From Climacium dendroides (taxonomy: Eukaryota; Streptophyta; Bryopsida; Hypnales; Climaciaceae): DNA of 64,000 nucleotides. Both the position numbers and the translations under genes were made by a program. The notes beneath the pieces are model-generated. The model was given only the letters and a program-made list of their open reading frames with translations. It did not search any database and had not been told where the DNA came from. The DNA lies in assembly GCA_950106755.1 (NCBI GenBank), contig OX467082.1:49060588-49124587 (forward strand). The letters run 5' to 3'. Shown here piece by piece: positions 24,967 to 36,622 of the stretch (position 1 is the first letter of the stretch; each line of letters opens with the position of its first letter).

Positions 24967-25564
24967 CACTACAACAATGGCAGTGTTTTATGACTGCAGA
25001 ATTATGACTAAAGGTGACTGGCGACTGCTTGCAGTCATATTCTTGAAGACCAACACTTTGGGGAGAAATATGACTGCAAAATATGACTACCAGTCATTTT
25101 TACGCCTTGCACTTTACAAATGTATACTATACAGCCATTAGGAATACTAAAGTACTTCATAGGGAACGTAGGGAACATGCTTGGGAACGTTGAGTCATAT
25201 TATCAATTATATTTTCATAGTAGTGAATTTTTTTTTGTTTTGGGCAATTCAAGAAAAATACGAGCAATTCTAAAAAAAATATAAATAAGCCATCATTTAA
25301 AATTTTGAAATCCTAGTCACCTACTTTTTCGGATTTTGAATCCTAATCACCACTTTTTTAGTGTTTTGAGATCCTAGCCATTATTTTTTTAGGGTTTTAG
25401 AACCCTAGCCGCCACTTTTTAGGGTTTTGAAACCCTAACCGTCACTTCTTGTGGTTTTTCTTCCTTACCTTCTATTGTCTCTTAACTCTCATTTGTTGTT
25501 GCTTTTTGTTGCATCTCAACTCTTGTTTCTTGTTGTTCTTTACTTCATGTTTCTTGCTTCTTAT

Positions 25565-28500
25565 TGTAGCGATTAGTTGGACCAATATTCCTCCAATTAG
25601 CCCTTAATTCACACCAAAGGCCTACTTAGAGTAAACTGCTCCGGAATCGTTCCCACGAGGACTTGTGGATTATAGATTTATAGGCTATTCCAATCTAAGC
25701 AGTCACCTTTCTCTCTGTCAGACTACTCCGGACTATAGGTTCGGTCCGGACACTAGTGCTGGATGGGTTCCGGAAGAATCCAGAAACCGTTTCAGTGGCC
25801 CTTCCGGGATCCCTGGGTTTAGATGACGAGTGGCTAGATCCACCGTTCGGATGCTTACCGTGTTCGGAAATACACTCTCTTTCACTCTCTCTCTCTCTCT
25901 CTCTTTTTCTCTAATACTAACACTAACCTAACTTTTTAGGGACCGGAAGTGTCTTCCTGTTCCGTTGCCTTACAAATCCGGAAGGCCTTCCGGATTAGGT
26001 CACATAGGGACGGTCAAGAACTACAACGACATTCTAACCTTTAACCGAGCACTGAGCCTCTTGTCGACCGGGGGGGGGGGGTCCTGTACTCTCTTGGGCT
26101 TGCACCGGGGCTTTGACTCTGTTCTACGGGGAATTCCGGCAATCCGGAATTCGGGCACGTTTTGCACTACTTCCGTACACGAAAGTTGCTAGCAGCCTCT
26201 CAGATACCCCTTTCACCTAAGGCTGTATCCTACACGCAGGCTACACCGGCATCCGAGCAGTACTACACTAATACTACTGCCGGAACCATCCGGTTGATCT
26301 CCCCCTCAAGTTAGTACATTTGGATACTCTCACGACATCGACTCTTGCTACACAAGGTAAGTTCTCAGTTCCGGCAACGCAAGAACGGACCCACACCTCC
26401 CACAAACATAGACCGTATACAAGAAAGATAAGAGGATGGATACCCCCAACCCCTTAGAATTAAGCTTAAAAAAAGGTACAATGCTGAAACTATGAGATGG
26501 CTGTGAATGACCAGAAAGGCCATCAACACTCCTACTTGTACTAAGACTAACATCATTCTAAAAATTCTACAAAACATTCCTATTGGCCCGCTAATTTCCG
26601 AAAAATCCTAGATCCTATAAATCCGGCTTTGACAGCCGGACTCCGATATTGCCGCTATACTACACTACTGCATATTATTCCTTAGAATCCGGATCCTTGG
26701 GAGGAACATAGTCCTTCAGAAGATCCAGCTTTACCTCCTTCCGGCTACTCTCCGGAGAAAACAGATTCGGACCCCTTTGGCCCCATCTTTGGACTTCCAC
26801 GATACTGGTGTCTTTGTCTACACTCCAGGTCTCGACTACCTGAACGTCCGGACTCCCCCGGGAATCCTTCTGGGTCTTCTTATGACGCGGAGAAGATTAT
26901 ACCGTCTAACTGGCGTGAACTTCTGGAGAAGCACCCGTTAGGTCGATGGTTGGAGTCACCGGAAGTAGGTCTTCGCTTCCCTGAGGTACCACGGCTCCCC
27001 AGTCCACTCCTTCGGGTCTTCCGGCTGGTGGTGAAAGTTCCGGATTCACCGGCACCACCGGTGATACTTCCGTAACCATAGGTTCCGGATTGCTGCCTTC
27101 CGGAACCACCAAAGTTTGTGCGGACGGGGGAGACTGAGGTACTAGATCTGACTCACTGGGAGTCAAAGACTCCATCATCTCCCTCATCTCGGTCCGAGAT
27201 GCATCCATCCGTTTCGTCTGCTCTAACAAGCACTTGACGATAGGGACTTGGCTTGAGCTAGCGGCTGCATCGAGGTTGGCTTCAAACAGCCGGGCTTTGT
27301 TGATATAATCCGCCGATACATTCAAAGAGCTCCGGAGCCGAACTACTCCTTGACACAGGGCCGCTATCTGCCGGCAATGGTCCTTTTCTGTGAGCCGAGT
27401 AGTTTCCTAGGCTGTGCGGATAGTGCTCTCCAAATCCACACATCTGGATTCTGAGTCCCGGACTTGGTTCCGCAACGTCCGATTCTCTACGCGCAACATT
27501 CCCAGCTCCGTCACCAACTTCTTCCGTTCTTCGATGAGGAGGCCGTTTTGTTGCTTCGCCGTTATCAAAGCATCCGTCCTTCGGAAGATGGCATTCCGGT
27601 CGGTTAGTGCCATCTTCCGGCACACCCGGTTGAGAGCTCCATCGTAGTTCTCGCAGATCTGGGTGAGGTCATCCGCTCGCCACACCAGGTGCTGAGCCAT
27701 CTCCTAGATGTCTTCTAAAGGCGTCCCTTCTAGTCGCATGGTGGTCCGATCTCCCTCCTCTATCTCTATCTTCCTCGTTCGGGAGGGTCCGGCCTCGGCC
27801 TGAGTGGCCATAGTGTGCGGTCGTACTGGCCCCACCAGTTGTATGGAAGGTCAGACGTCTTCCGGAGTTGGTCTGGTCTTCGTCTTCTGCTCCTGAACTT
27901 CTTCCTGTGGCTCCGGTGCGGGAGGCTCCTCTGACGAATTCCCCGACGGCGTCCTATTCCGCTTTTTCCTCTTCTTTAGAGGAGAGGATGGTTGCTCGTC
28001 CTCCGTCTCCTCATCGTCCGGTCCGTCTCGAGGCGAGGGCTCTTCTCCCCCGTACTACTGGAGCTGGACTAGGTCTTGATACGCACTCTCCTCGTTGGCC
28101 TTGAGCAGAGAGTGATGAGCGTGTAGATGAGATAGGTGTGCCGGAAGAGGACTCTGACTATTCTTTCCGGACCTGAGGGAACGTACCAGGTCCCCGACTA
28201 GCTCATGGATGACGGCCGCCCAATCCATCATCATTTTTCCCTGAAGGCTCCCTAAGATGGCGGAGGCCACCTTCGCTACTACTCGCCGCGGCTTGGTGGG
28301 ATGGAGGATAGGGTTAAAAAACGCTATCACATCCCGGTACTCCGGATTCACCAGGTCCGAAACCTGGTGACCTTCCTTCGGATTGGCGGGCGCCCGGAAT
28401 TCGCCCTCCATCACTTCTTGTTTTTTCTCCATAACCTTGTCCGGCGCCTCCCAGAACTTATAGACGGCCCTCCATGTGTTCATCGTCCACAGGTCTGGCT

Positions 28501-29266
28501 TCGCCCGAATGGTGGTATCCAAGATGCCACTTTTTGGTCGAAGGATGTCAGATACTACACTCTCCTTACGGATACCCCACGGCACCTCCAAGAGCCCATT
28601 ACACCCTATGTTGGTGAGGTTCTCCCGCAGGCGCCCCAACCGGTCCTCCTCTGTCAGAATCTCCGGAACCACCTTCATCACCGGAATGGTCCTTGGCCAG
28701 GGCACCGGTGGCAGCATCTCGTTCTCCGAGTCCTCAGGCAGATCCTTCAACTTCCGCCGGCTTGCCCTAGAAGTCATTGTGCTCACAAGCAACCCTCACA
28801 CAATTTCTCCCTAATTCTCTGCTCACAAACTTTCACTCCGGTAACCCCTACACGATCACAATTCACAGTCCCTCAATCTACCGGAATTCTAACAAAGCTA
28901 GGAAGACGGAATACACCGGCGGGAGAACAAACAAAGAGATACCCGTGCCCACTGCCGGCTACAGTCCCCCTCTTATACTGGCCCGATGTACGGAACAGGT
29001 TTTGGCGGCAAAACCCTATCCCTAGTACGGATCCGGTTTCCGGTTTTTAGGGCCGGCGCCGTCATCCGATTTCCGGAACTTTCTAGGGTTCCGGAATTAG
29101 GTTTTTAGCCCTAATGAAAATTTTCCGGATCCGGAAATCCGGTTTTCCGAAATTGCCCTAACTTCCTAGGAGAACTCAAAAACTTTCCTTTTGAAGGAGA
29201 GAATTTTTGAATTTTTCCGTCATATACTAGTATTATGGGTCTAGCATGTGGGATCACATTCCCACA
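25565..29266 (-). mobile_element. TG...CA element copy 2, 3702 bp, minus orientation
   Basis: Read on the minus strand it starts TGTGGGAATGTGATCC and ends CGCTACA. The flanks are CTTAT at 25,560-25,564 and 29,267-29,271, a perfect 5-bp duplication. The ends are identical in kind to copy 1 at 371-4036, and again no internal LTR is visible. It lies inside the 24,967-30,832 CACTA element and splits its T-rich minisatellite. A run of about ten G residues near 26,071 and a (CT)n tract near 25,880-25,905 match the AG tract of copy 1. Confidence 0.85.
26675..28777 (-). pseudogene. TG...CA element protein, copy 2 (701 codons, in-frame stops only)
   Basis: The start is MTSRASRRKLKDLPED at 28,777 and the end is DPDSKE at 26,675. 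The length is an exact multiple of three, so this copy keeps the ancestral frame and is broken only by stops. At least three are TAG at positions that are Gln in copy 1: LQ*YGG, DI*EMA and A*ETT. Another stop follows EVHAS. The Gln at GSLQGKM is intact here while copies 1 and 3 have TAG. The coiled-coil region (RNAIFRRTDALI...ERKKLVTELGMLRVENRTL) is well kept. This is the best template for reconstructing the domain layout of the family. It has no known enzymatic domain. Confidence 0.7.
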
Positions 29267-29271
29267 CTTAT

Positions 29272-29700
29272 TGTTGCATCTAAATTCTTTTTTTCTCTTG
29301 CATTTGAACTCTTTCTTTTTTTTAGTTTTTGTTTTTTAGTTCTTGCTTCTTATTTCTTCTTGTTGCATCTACACTCTCATTTCTTGTTGTTTCTTGTTAT
29401 GTCTTAGTTGGTACTTTTTGTTTCTTCTTGTGTCTTAGTTGTTTCTTCTTATTTCCTCTTGTGTCTTAATTGTTACTTCATGTTGTGTCTTAATTGTTGT
29501 TTCTTGTTTTGTGTTTCTTCTTGCGTTTTAGTTGTTGTTTCTTGTTTCTTGTTGTGTCTTAGTTGTTATTTCTTGTTTCTTATTGTGTCTTAGTTGTTGC
29601 TTCTTGTTTCTTGTTGTTGCTTGGTTGTTACTTCTTATTTTTTGTTGCATCTTAACTTTTACTTCTTGTTATTTCTTAATACTTATCTTTTTCTTCTTGT
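29272..29700. repeat. T-rich minisatellite, unit ~22-24 bp (TTTCTTGTTGTGTCTTAGTT)
   Basis: Irregular tandem copies of TTTCTTCTTGTGTCTTAGTTG continue the tract interrupted at 25,490-25,564 by the TG...CA element. The Cys/Leu/Val-rich open frames here are repeat artefacts. Confidence 0.7.
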
Positions 29701-30179
29701 TTCCTCCATCATCAATCTTATTCTTCCTATCCTAAACTTGAGCTACATATTTTGTGTTGTTATAAGCCTTTAAAGGTTGAGCTTTGTTGTTCAATCACTA
29801 AAAATTAACCTCTCATTTCTTTAATTGTATATATAGGCACCAAAAGTTGAAACAAAGACATTGGAGGCTACTTACAACCCAATGACGCCATCTTCACATT
29901 ATTGTAAGAATTGTAGGCCTTATTGGATTGTGTGAGTGATTCATTGTGATATATATATTTTGTATTAGTGGCAAATAAATGTCAATGAAGATAGTTGTAT
30001 TTGTTCTTGCATTCTCCTTCTTTAATATGATTATCTCTCATATATCTCTAAAATCATATATTATGTATTTATTTTTAATTGTATGAGGCTTTTTATTCAA
30101 TTGTCAAATCATCTTGATATATGATAGTTATATATCGTGTCCATTTAAAATGCATTAAAAATGTGATTGTAGTTAGTAA

Positions 30180-30560
30180 TATGACTAACGAGAGTCGTAT
30201 TCTACATCATTCAAAAATATGACTCATGAGAATCATTTTTCACATTAACAAGAATATGACTCACTACAGTCATATTCCACATCACTACAAAATATGACTC
30301 ACCGCAGTCATATTCCATGTCATCAAAAAATATGACTCACCATAGTCATATTCCACGTCATCAAAAAATATGACTCATCGCAGTCATATTCCACGTCATC
30401 AAAAAATATGACTCATCGCAGTCATATTCCACGTCATCAAAAAATATGATTCATCGCAATTATATTCCACGTCATCAAAAAATATGATTCATCGCAGTCA
30501 TATTCCACGTTATCAAAAAATATGACTCGATACAGTCGTATTCCACGTAGGATTTTTTTA
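30180..30560. repeat. Subterminal array of the second CACTA element, ~10 units of ~37 bp
   Basis: The unit is TATGACTCATCGCAGTCATA followed by TTCCACGTCATCAAAAAA. Each unit contains an inverted pair ATGACT...AGTCAT. Early units are more diverged and late units nearly identical. The same ATGACT/AGTCAT words occur near the left end (24,990-25,100). In CACTA elements such subterminal motifs bind the transposase. Confidence 0.8.
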
Positions 30561-30835
30561 TTTGCTTGGGCAACCCAAGAAAAAGTCAAAATCCCCTTAG
30601 GATAGTCAAAGTATACGCCTAGTTGGCATACTATGGCTAAAGATGGGTATTTATACCCTTCAATCCATATGATTGCCAATATGACTGATGTCTGAAGCGA
30701 TTGCTTCTAAACGACTGGAGTTAGTCATATTCCGAGTCATCTATAGTGATTTCTGCATGAGTCATATTTTTTGATTTTACGACTCACTGCAGTCATATTT
30801 TGCAGTCATAAAACACTGCTTTTGTTGTAGTGTAT

Positions 30836-32690
30836 GTGATTTTTCAAGTATACATGGTGCATACATTATGAACAAAGGATATGTTTGCAGTACTAAATGC
30901 ACATACTAAAAGACTTTTGTAAATATTGCTAAAATTTTGTAAGTACTAATTCTTCAAATTTTAGAAGTAAGGTAGAACTAAGGCTTGAAAAGACGCGAAG
31001 CATTGAGAACCGCCTGCCCCATAAATGAGCACCACTTGTACATGCTAATTTTTAAAAGCTTTCACTGATGTACTAATAGTGTACATTATTTTCAGGTGTG
31101 AGCCCTATGGTAGTTCAACTTCAAACTTTTATAACTAATTTAGAAATGAAAAAATATCAAACGACTTGGGTTAGATGCGAACTCTTAAAGGAAAATTCAT
31201 TGACAAATATTTTGAGAAGTTTTAGCAGCTGCAACCGTACCTGAGTCTTGGCTCCCGAGCCTGCCAACCATACGTGAGCTTCGGGTCAAATGGGGTTGGG
31301 CAGATCCGAGGAGAATGTTTGCGCTCGGTAACCGTACTCGAGTTTGCCAACCATACCTGAGCTTCGGGTCAAATGGCACTCGGTGATCAGGTTTGGGAGA
31401 TCATCTCTCCCTGACGTTTCCGGAGTTTAGGGTTACTGCGCTTCCTCGGAGTTTGTGTTCTGTAGTTTGTGAACTTGTTTCCGTTTTTGCATTGTCAGTT
31501 TGTGCGTAAGTGTGTTGTGCATTTGGGAGGGAGTGCGTCTGTGCACTTGGAAGGGAGTGATTGTGAAGGATTGCACACAGAAGGAGCTCCATGGTCCTTC
31601 GTGCTTGGAAGTGAGCTCCAAGGTCATTTGTACGTTGCTTGGGAGGGAGGGAGGAGACGCTCACTGAGGAAAGAGACGCTCGCTAAGGAAAGAGACGCTC
31701 GCTGAGGAAGGAGGGATAGCGGACGATTTAGGGTACAATTTGGATTTAGGATTCCGTGGCATGATGCTCCAAGCTTGGTTTAGCAGCGCATTACTCCCCT
31801 TGAAGTGAAGCGCGTGGAGAGGATGGGCTAAAGTTCACAGCAGGATCACACAACATCTTGTTGAGGGTCCTTTTATACTTTTCACTGTTTGGATGTGGCG
31901 GGAGGTGGAATGAACGCATTCTACCGGACAACTGAATTGACGAAGTTCTTCTCAACACTTCTTCTTGTGGTAAGCTTCAGATTCACTCAATTTGCATGTA
32001 GTTGCTCTCTTCATTTTGGTGTTTTGGGTGTGCATTTAGTTGCTTTGTGAATTGGGGTGTTTTGGTCGATAAGTTCATTTGCGAAGTACTTCTTTGCATT
32101 CCCAGGTCTTCTACATGTTCAGTTTCCAAAAACTTGATGTTTGATTTCCTTGCATGATCAGTTGATCTTTATGTTCATCTGCTTTACAATTCCTTTTGAG
32201 TTGTTGTAAATGTTATGTGAATGATTTGTGTAAACTTATTCTTGTTTTATAGCATCCAATTTCTAGATAGGCGAGGTTTTACAAAGGTTCTTCACGACAC
32301 AGAAGTAGCACTTTATTTCATGTAAGTCTGGCTGTCAAATTTTTTTATGTATTTCCTGTTTTCTAACAGAGAACTTCTAATTTCAGTATGCAATGTTCAA
32401 TATGCATTGAATGGGCTTTAGTTTAGGATTTTGTGAGGGAGATCTGAATACATGAATGTTCAGGGAAATTGAGGTGTTTTGTTCTGGTACTAACAGAATA
32501 GCATTGAGAACTTGTGAGGTACATTAGTATTTAGGACTTCACCCCAAAATTAAAACCAGAATAATGAAAATCTTCAAGTACAATTAGGGTTTAGGGTTCA
32601 TACGCGAGCAACTTCTTTGATAAGGTCCGAATTAGGGTTTAGGGGTTTAAAAATTCAGAAACTCTCCTTGAACGCATGTCAGCCTGGAAT
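30836..32690. other. Mostly non-coding; possible 5' region of the methyltransferase-like gene
   Basis: A direct repeat (TGCCAACCATACSTGAGC, then TTCGGGTCAAATGG) occurs at about 31,262 and 31,347. A ~22-bp triplet repeat GAGACGCTCGCTRAGGAAA lies at 31,655-31,715. The stretch 31,400-31,990 is GC-balanced and may be a promoter or first exon for the gene at 33,687, but I cannot define an exon. Confidence 0.3.
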
Positions 32691-32695
32691 GCAAG

Positions 32696-35155
32696 TTATC
32701 CTCGAATCGAGGATAACCACCAACTTGTTTTTTGTGACAAGTGGCGCCCCTTGGCTTGAATTAGGTTTCTTTGGTTTATAAATTGAGTAACTCGCCTCGC
32801 TCACGTCCTTTTAAACACATTTCAGTTCACAACCCATCGTAATTGAGGTTATCCTCGAATCGAGGATAACCACAAATTAAGTAGTCATCGACAATTCGCT
32901 ATCATTGGCTTTGAATACAGGTTATAATTTTAAAATTAATGTAACCCACCTCAGACAGCCGCTGTTCACTCCAAATATAATCAGTTAACACCACCCAGTC
33001 ACAGAGACTATCATTGAGTCGAGGATAACCACCAAGTAGCCATCCACATTCTCTACATACTTACCTTCAGGTCAGTGAGAGTATTATTTATCCACTAAGA
33101 TTTCCAATTAGTTATCATCGGGTCGACGATATGGATAGTCACACAGTAGCCTTTTAAAATCTCTACTGAGTGTTTTTAAAATCGATTATAATCATGTTAC
33201 ACCAAATTTATTTTAGTATCCAAGTGATCGACACTAGTCGAAAATTCATTGACATTCAGGGAAGAGCTATCATCGGGTCAATGATGCTAAAGTTAGCCCT
33301 CCAGTTCTTCAAATACATCGTAAAGTTATCCTTCGATCAGTACCCTAAAAACAACATAGATTCTTTATCTTCGGCTCGACGATAACTGGAGTATAGGCAA
33401 AATACAGTTCTTGAAACAATCCGTCATACACAATATAGTAGTCAGATAAACGAACTACTAAAATTGTCCATAAAACTCATAAATACAAAAATGATGAAGC
33501 ATTTATTCAGATTAAAGTAAAAACAAACAAAACCATTTTGTAGTCGAATTAGTCGTCAATGTCTCTGATGTTTATCGTAAACAGATGGCTAATTCAATAA
33601 CAGTATAAGCATAAGTTTATGAGTATCGTCGAATCGACGATACCGTGACTAAGACTTGTTTGTCTAATCTATTGCAGCTTGTCACTATGGGGACTGAAGA
33701 CAACTACGACTATTCAAGAACTGCAGATCACCTTCAGCCATTCATTAATCCCCTGAAGGATGAACCATTCATTTCAGAAATGGAAGAAAGCTATGGACAA
33801 CTATGGGAGCTGAAAGACCATGTAGCAACGTGGACATTTGGCGTGAGTAGATGGAAGGATTTTGTGTTCCTTTGTTATCGTGCGCAGGGTACTGAAAACT
33901 ACCTGCCATGGAATCTAAATGAAAAGGTGTCAGTGATAGAAGATCACCAACAGAATTACATCGTCATCGTTCTTTGAGACGTTGACGACAACGGCAAGGA
34001 GAGAGGCCATAACCATTCAATTGTAATCAACGTCCAGGCCAACCACGGCAAGTTCGACCTTGCCACTCTAATGAATTTCATGGAGGGCTCCCACATGGAT
34101 TCTCTGAATGAAGATTACCGGAAGATGGGATACGTACCTTGGAAAGACGGGTCTGCAAGGTCAATGGCACAGAGGCTCCGGCTTATTTGGCAAGCCCTGG
34201 ACAGATACGCCTACACAAATAAAGAAACAAGGCCTGCTGTTGGAGGAATTGTCCCTGGGCAACTCGGAGTCCTCAAATTCCCAATCCTCGAGCATCTAGG
34301 TCTGGTTCCTTGGGCAGAACTCAACCAATTCATTCCCAACCAAGGTCTGAATCCTAGAAGCGAGCGACAGCATCGTCTGAATTGGGAGAATCCGTTAGGA
34401 AGAGGAGAAAGTCTACTGCCCAAGCTCTGGCGTTAGCGGCTACGTCTGTGTCAGCTTCAAGGCTAACAAACGTCTCCGCTCCCACGGAAAAAGATGAAAC
34501 TCCTCTACAAGATCACGAGAAGTTTGCATTAATTCGGCGTGACTTTTGGGCTCAACACGAGGATTGTTACTGTCTCAAAATGGAGACAGTTTCTGTGCCT
34601 ATTTCCTAATGTATCGTTGCTGATGATCAGTACATCATTCGTACATTGCAGAAGGACATTGTCGAATCTGTTAAAAATCAGCTTATACAACTCGGCGACA
34701 TTAAGCAGCGGCAGCAAGTTTGCTTTACTCCCGTGGATGCAAACAAAAAGCTCCTTAAGACAAAGCCTCAGAAATGGGATGAAATTAAGCATAGCAAATT
34801 CATGATTATCAAAAGGCAACACAGTATTACAGCTTCCATGCAACTTGAGGACATACTCCCTCACGGAGAGAAGCGCAGAACTGAATTGCAAGCGTGGAAT
34901 GCGTTTATTGTGTGGAGCCTAGATGCCAGTAAATTGAGAAACATTTCGAGGTTTTACAATTGTACAAACCATCTGAATCTCGTCCAACCAACTTGGGGAA
35001 ACCAGATCATTAGTTGCCGCAATATTTGGATTGCTTACAAGCGTCCCACGGATATGGAATTGGAGGGGTCTACACGGAAGAACGGAGTAGTTTTCAACTA
35101 TACGGATTATACAGTGGGTACTATTGTATGAGGTTCATTGTCGGGTCGACGATAA
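32696..35155. repeat. Eight palindromes of the TATCGTCGA/TCGACGATA family in introns
   Basis: Copies lie at 32,696-32,717 and 32,848-32,871 (both perfect, ATCCTCGAATCGAGGAT core), 33,008-33,030, 33,112-33,133, 33,267-33,288, 33,365-33,386, 33,623-33,644 and 35,136-35,155. The last lies between a likely donor (35,112) and acceptor (35,332). The one at 33,623 is about 33 bp before the acceptor that precedes the ATG at 33,687. So the palindromes sit in introns and avoid the coding exons. The family is the same as at 19,603-20,275. Confidence 0.75.
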
Positions 35156-36622
35156 ACGCTCTATTGATTTGGAAGTAGATTTTTCCACAATTGCCTTGTC
35201 CGCTTCTCTCTGCGGTGTGAAAATTGTTGTTACTATAGTCATTGTAGTACTTGTGAAAATTGTTCAAATTACACTGACTCACGGACTTTATTGTCTTTGC
35301 ATTCTGCAAAAATTTACCGATGCTGTTATCTAGCGCTTCCAGAACATCAATCCTGATAAGGATGGTGCTTCGATCAAAGGACCCACGGACTTAAAAAATG
35401 AAATCCAGATTATAACTTTGCCCGACAACATGTGGGCATTTTGGGAGCGCTTCCTGACGAAACATTCCGATGGTGAGCTCGTAGATCCCGTATCCCTGAA
35501 CCTATACAAGGATACAAAGGGATACAAACCAAAAAACTCTTCCCTAAAAAAGGAGTTCTTCAGGCACTGTGGACGGTTTACGGACGTGGACTACAAAGTC
35601 CTTGCCCAACATTTGTTAGCTGAAACACCGGGGCGAAAGGCTATTCATCCAAAAGTCACGGTACCTAAAAGCAGAATCTTGGTGCCTGATAGTTTAGCAC
35701 ATGGAGAGTGGATAGAGCGACGAAAGCAAAAGAAAGTCGTACTTCAAGACTTGATGGCCATAAACCCAGCACTGAAATTTTTTGGAACCAAAGGAGACGT
35801 TGCTCACACCATGTGGAAGGCCTGGAAAGCTAGGCATCAGTTTTCTTCCGGGACGTAGGATTTTTTGTTGTCCTACCCCAAAGTGGGGTACTTCACTAGT
35901 CGTTTGAAGAACGACGCATGGCTGAAGCGGTCGAAGGACCTGGAAAAGTTTTATCCTGAAGTCTTCTACATGTTCTGCCGCTTCATGAAACTCAAGTACC
36001 AATTAAAGGACCCTATGGGTGGAGTGCAGACGCGAGGTATTGATGCTACGGGGAAGACTTTAGTGAAGAGTTCGCAATACCAGTATCATCCCCGGAACAT
36101 AAACCTTGTTGTGTTGGACGCGAGGCATATCCCTAGTTTCGTCAACATGGAGAAGGTGGCATCCTTGGACCCTTTTCTGAGCTTTCTTCAGGAAAAGCTC
36201 GAATCAAAAATGACAGAGCCGAACGTCTGATTCCTCAGTCTGCGGAGAAAAGATGATGTCAAAGCGGCGTTTAAGTTTGCAGCATACAAACTCAAAGAGT
36301 ACGACTATGCCAAATTTTTTTATGTTCCAAGCAAGGCAGAGATGTTGGGAAACATCACCAGCCGATCCATAGTTCCCGACGTGCCACTTGTCTTCCTCTT
36401 CAAAAGAAGAAGTGAATTTGCGGCCAAGGTCCGCCAGAATAGGAAACCTGAATACGACACATCGATATCCTGTATCTATTATTCTGACGCCTCCAAGAAT
36501 ACGGAGGCTAAGTAGAGGATACATCCAACAGAACTCAGAATGGAGTTCTATCTGCAGATCCTCCAAGATTTTGTAGTTCCCGAGGAGAATGTCTTGGGAC
36601 TGTACACGGGCCCTAAATTCAT
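33687..36622 (+). pseudogene. Decayed multi-exon gene, C-terminal N4/N6-methyltransferase-like motif
   Basis: The first coding exon starts at ATG 33,687, ten bases after the acceptor TTGCAG. The frame runs MGTEDNYDYSRTADHL..., TGA at 33,975, then on to about 34,380. There a frameshift moves coding to another frame that continues, through one TAA near 34,607, to a donor near 35,111. The next exon begins at about 35,333 (RFQNINPDKDG...) and continues in one frame through TAG near 35,856, TGA at 36,228 and TAG near 36,513. It is then cut by the TG...CA element at 36,623. The last part, RIHPTELRMEFYLQILQDF followed by VLGLYTGPKF, resembles the HPT(Q)KP and LDPFxG motifs of N4/N6 DNA methylases, and NLVVLDARHIPS could correspond to a degenerate DPPY region. 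This is an inference from motifs. The amino-terminal half is unrecognised. Confidence 0.45.

Larger units (their letters stand above)
24967..30832. mobile_element. Second non-autonomous CACTA element (5.9 kb, about 2.2 kb without its insertion)
   Basis: The ends CACTACAACAATGGCAGTG... and ...CACTGCTTTTGTTGTAGTG form a 32-bp terminal inverted repeat with two mismatches. They are flanked by TAT at 24,964-24,966 and 30,833-30,835. The subterminal array at about 30,180-30,560 consists of ~37-bp units. Its own DNA also has a short array with RGGRTTTTGAAACCCTAG (25,290-25,445) and a TTTCTTGTTGTGTCTTAG minisatellite. It has no transposase. The interior was later hit by the TG...CA element at 25,565-29,266. 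Confidence 0.85.

Noticed and set aside
25565..29266. Standard LTR retrotransposon with short LTRs at both ends
   Set aside because: No direct repeat between the first and last several hundred bases could be seen in this copy or in copy 1.
29408..29735. Cys/Leu/Val-rich frames resembling membrane proteins
   Set aside because: Produced by the TTTCTTGTTGTGTCTTAG minisatellite; no start context or conservation.
30180..30560. CRISPR-like regular repeats (~37 bp)
   Set aside because: The units are contiguous with no unique spacers, lie next to a CACTA end in a eukaryotic genome, and have no cas genes.
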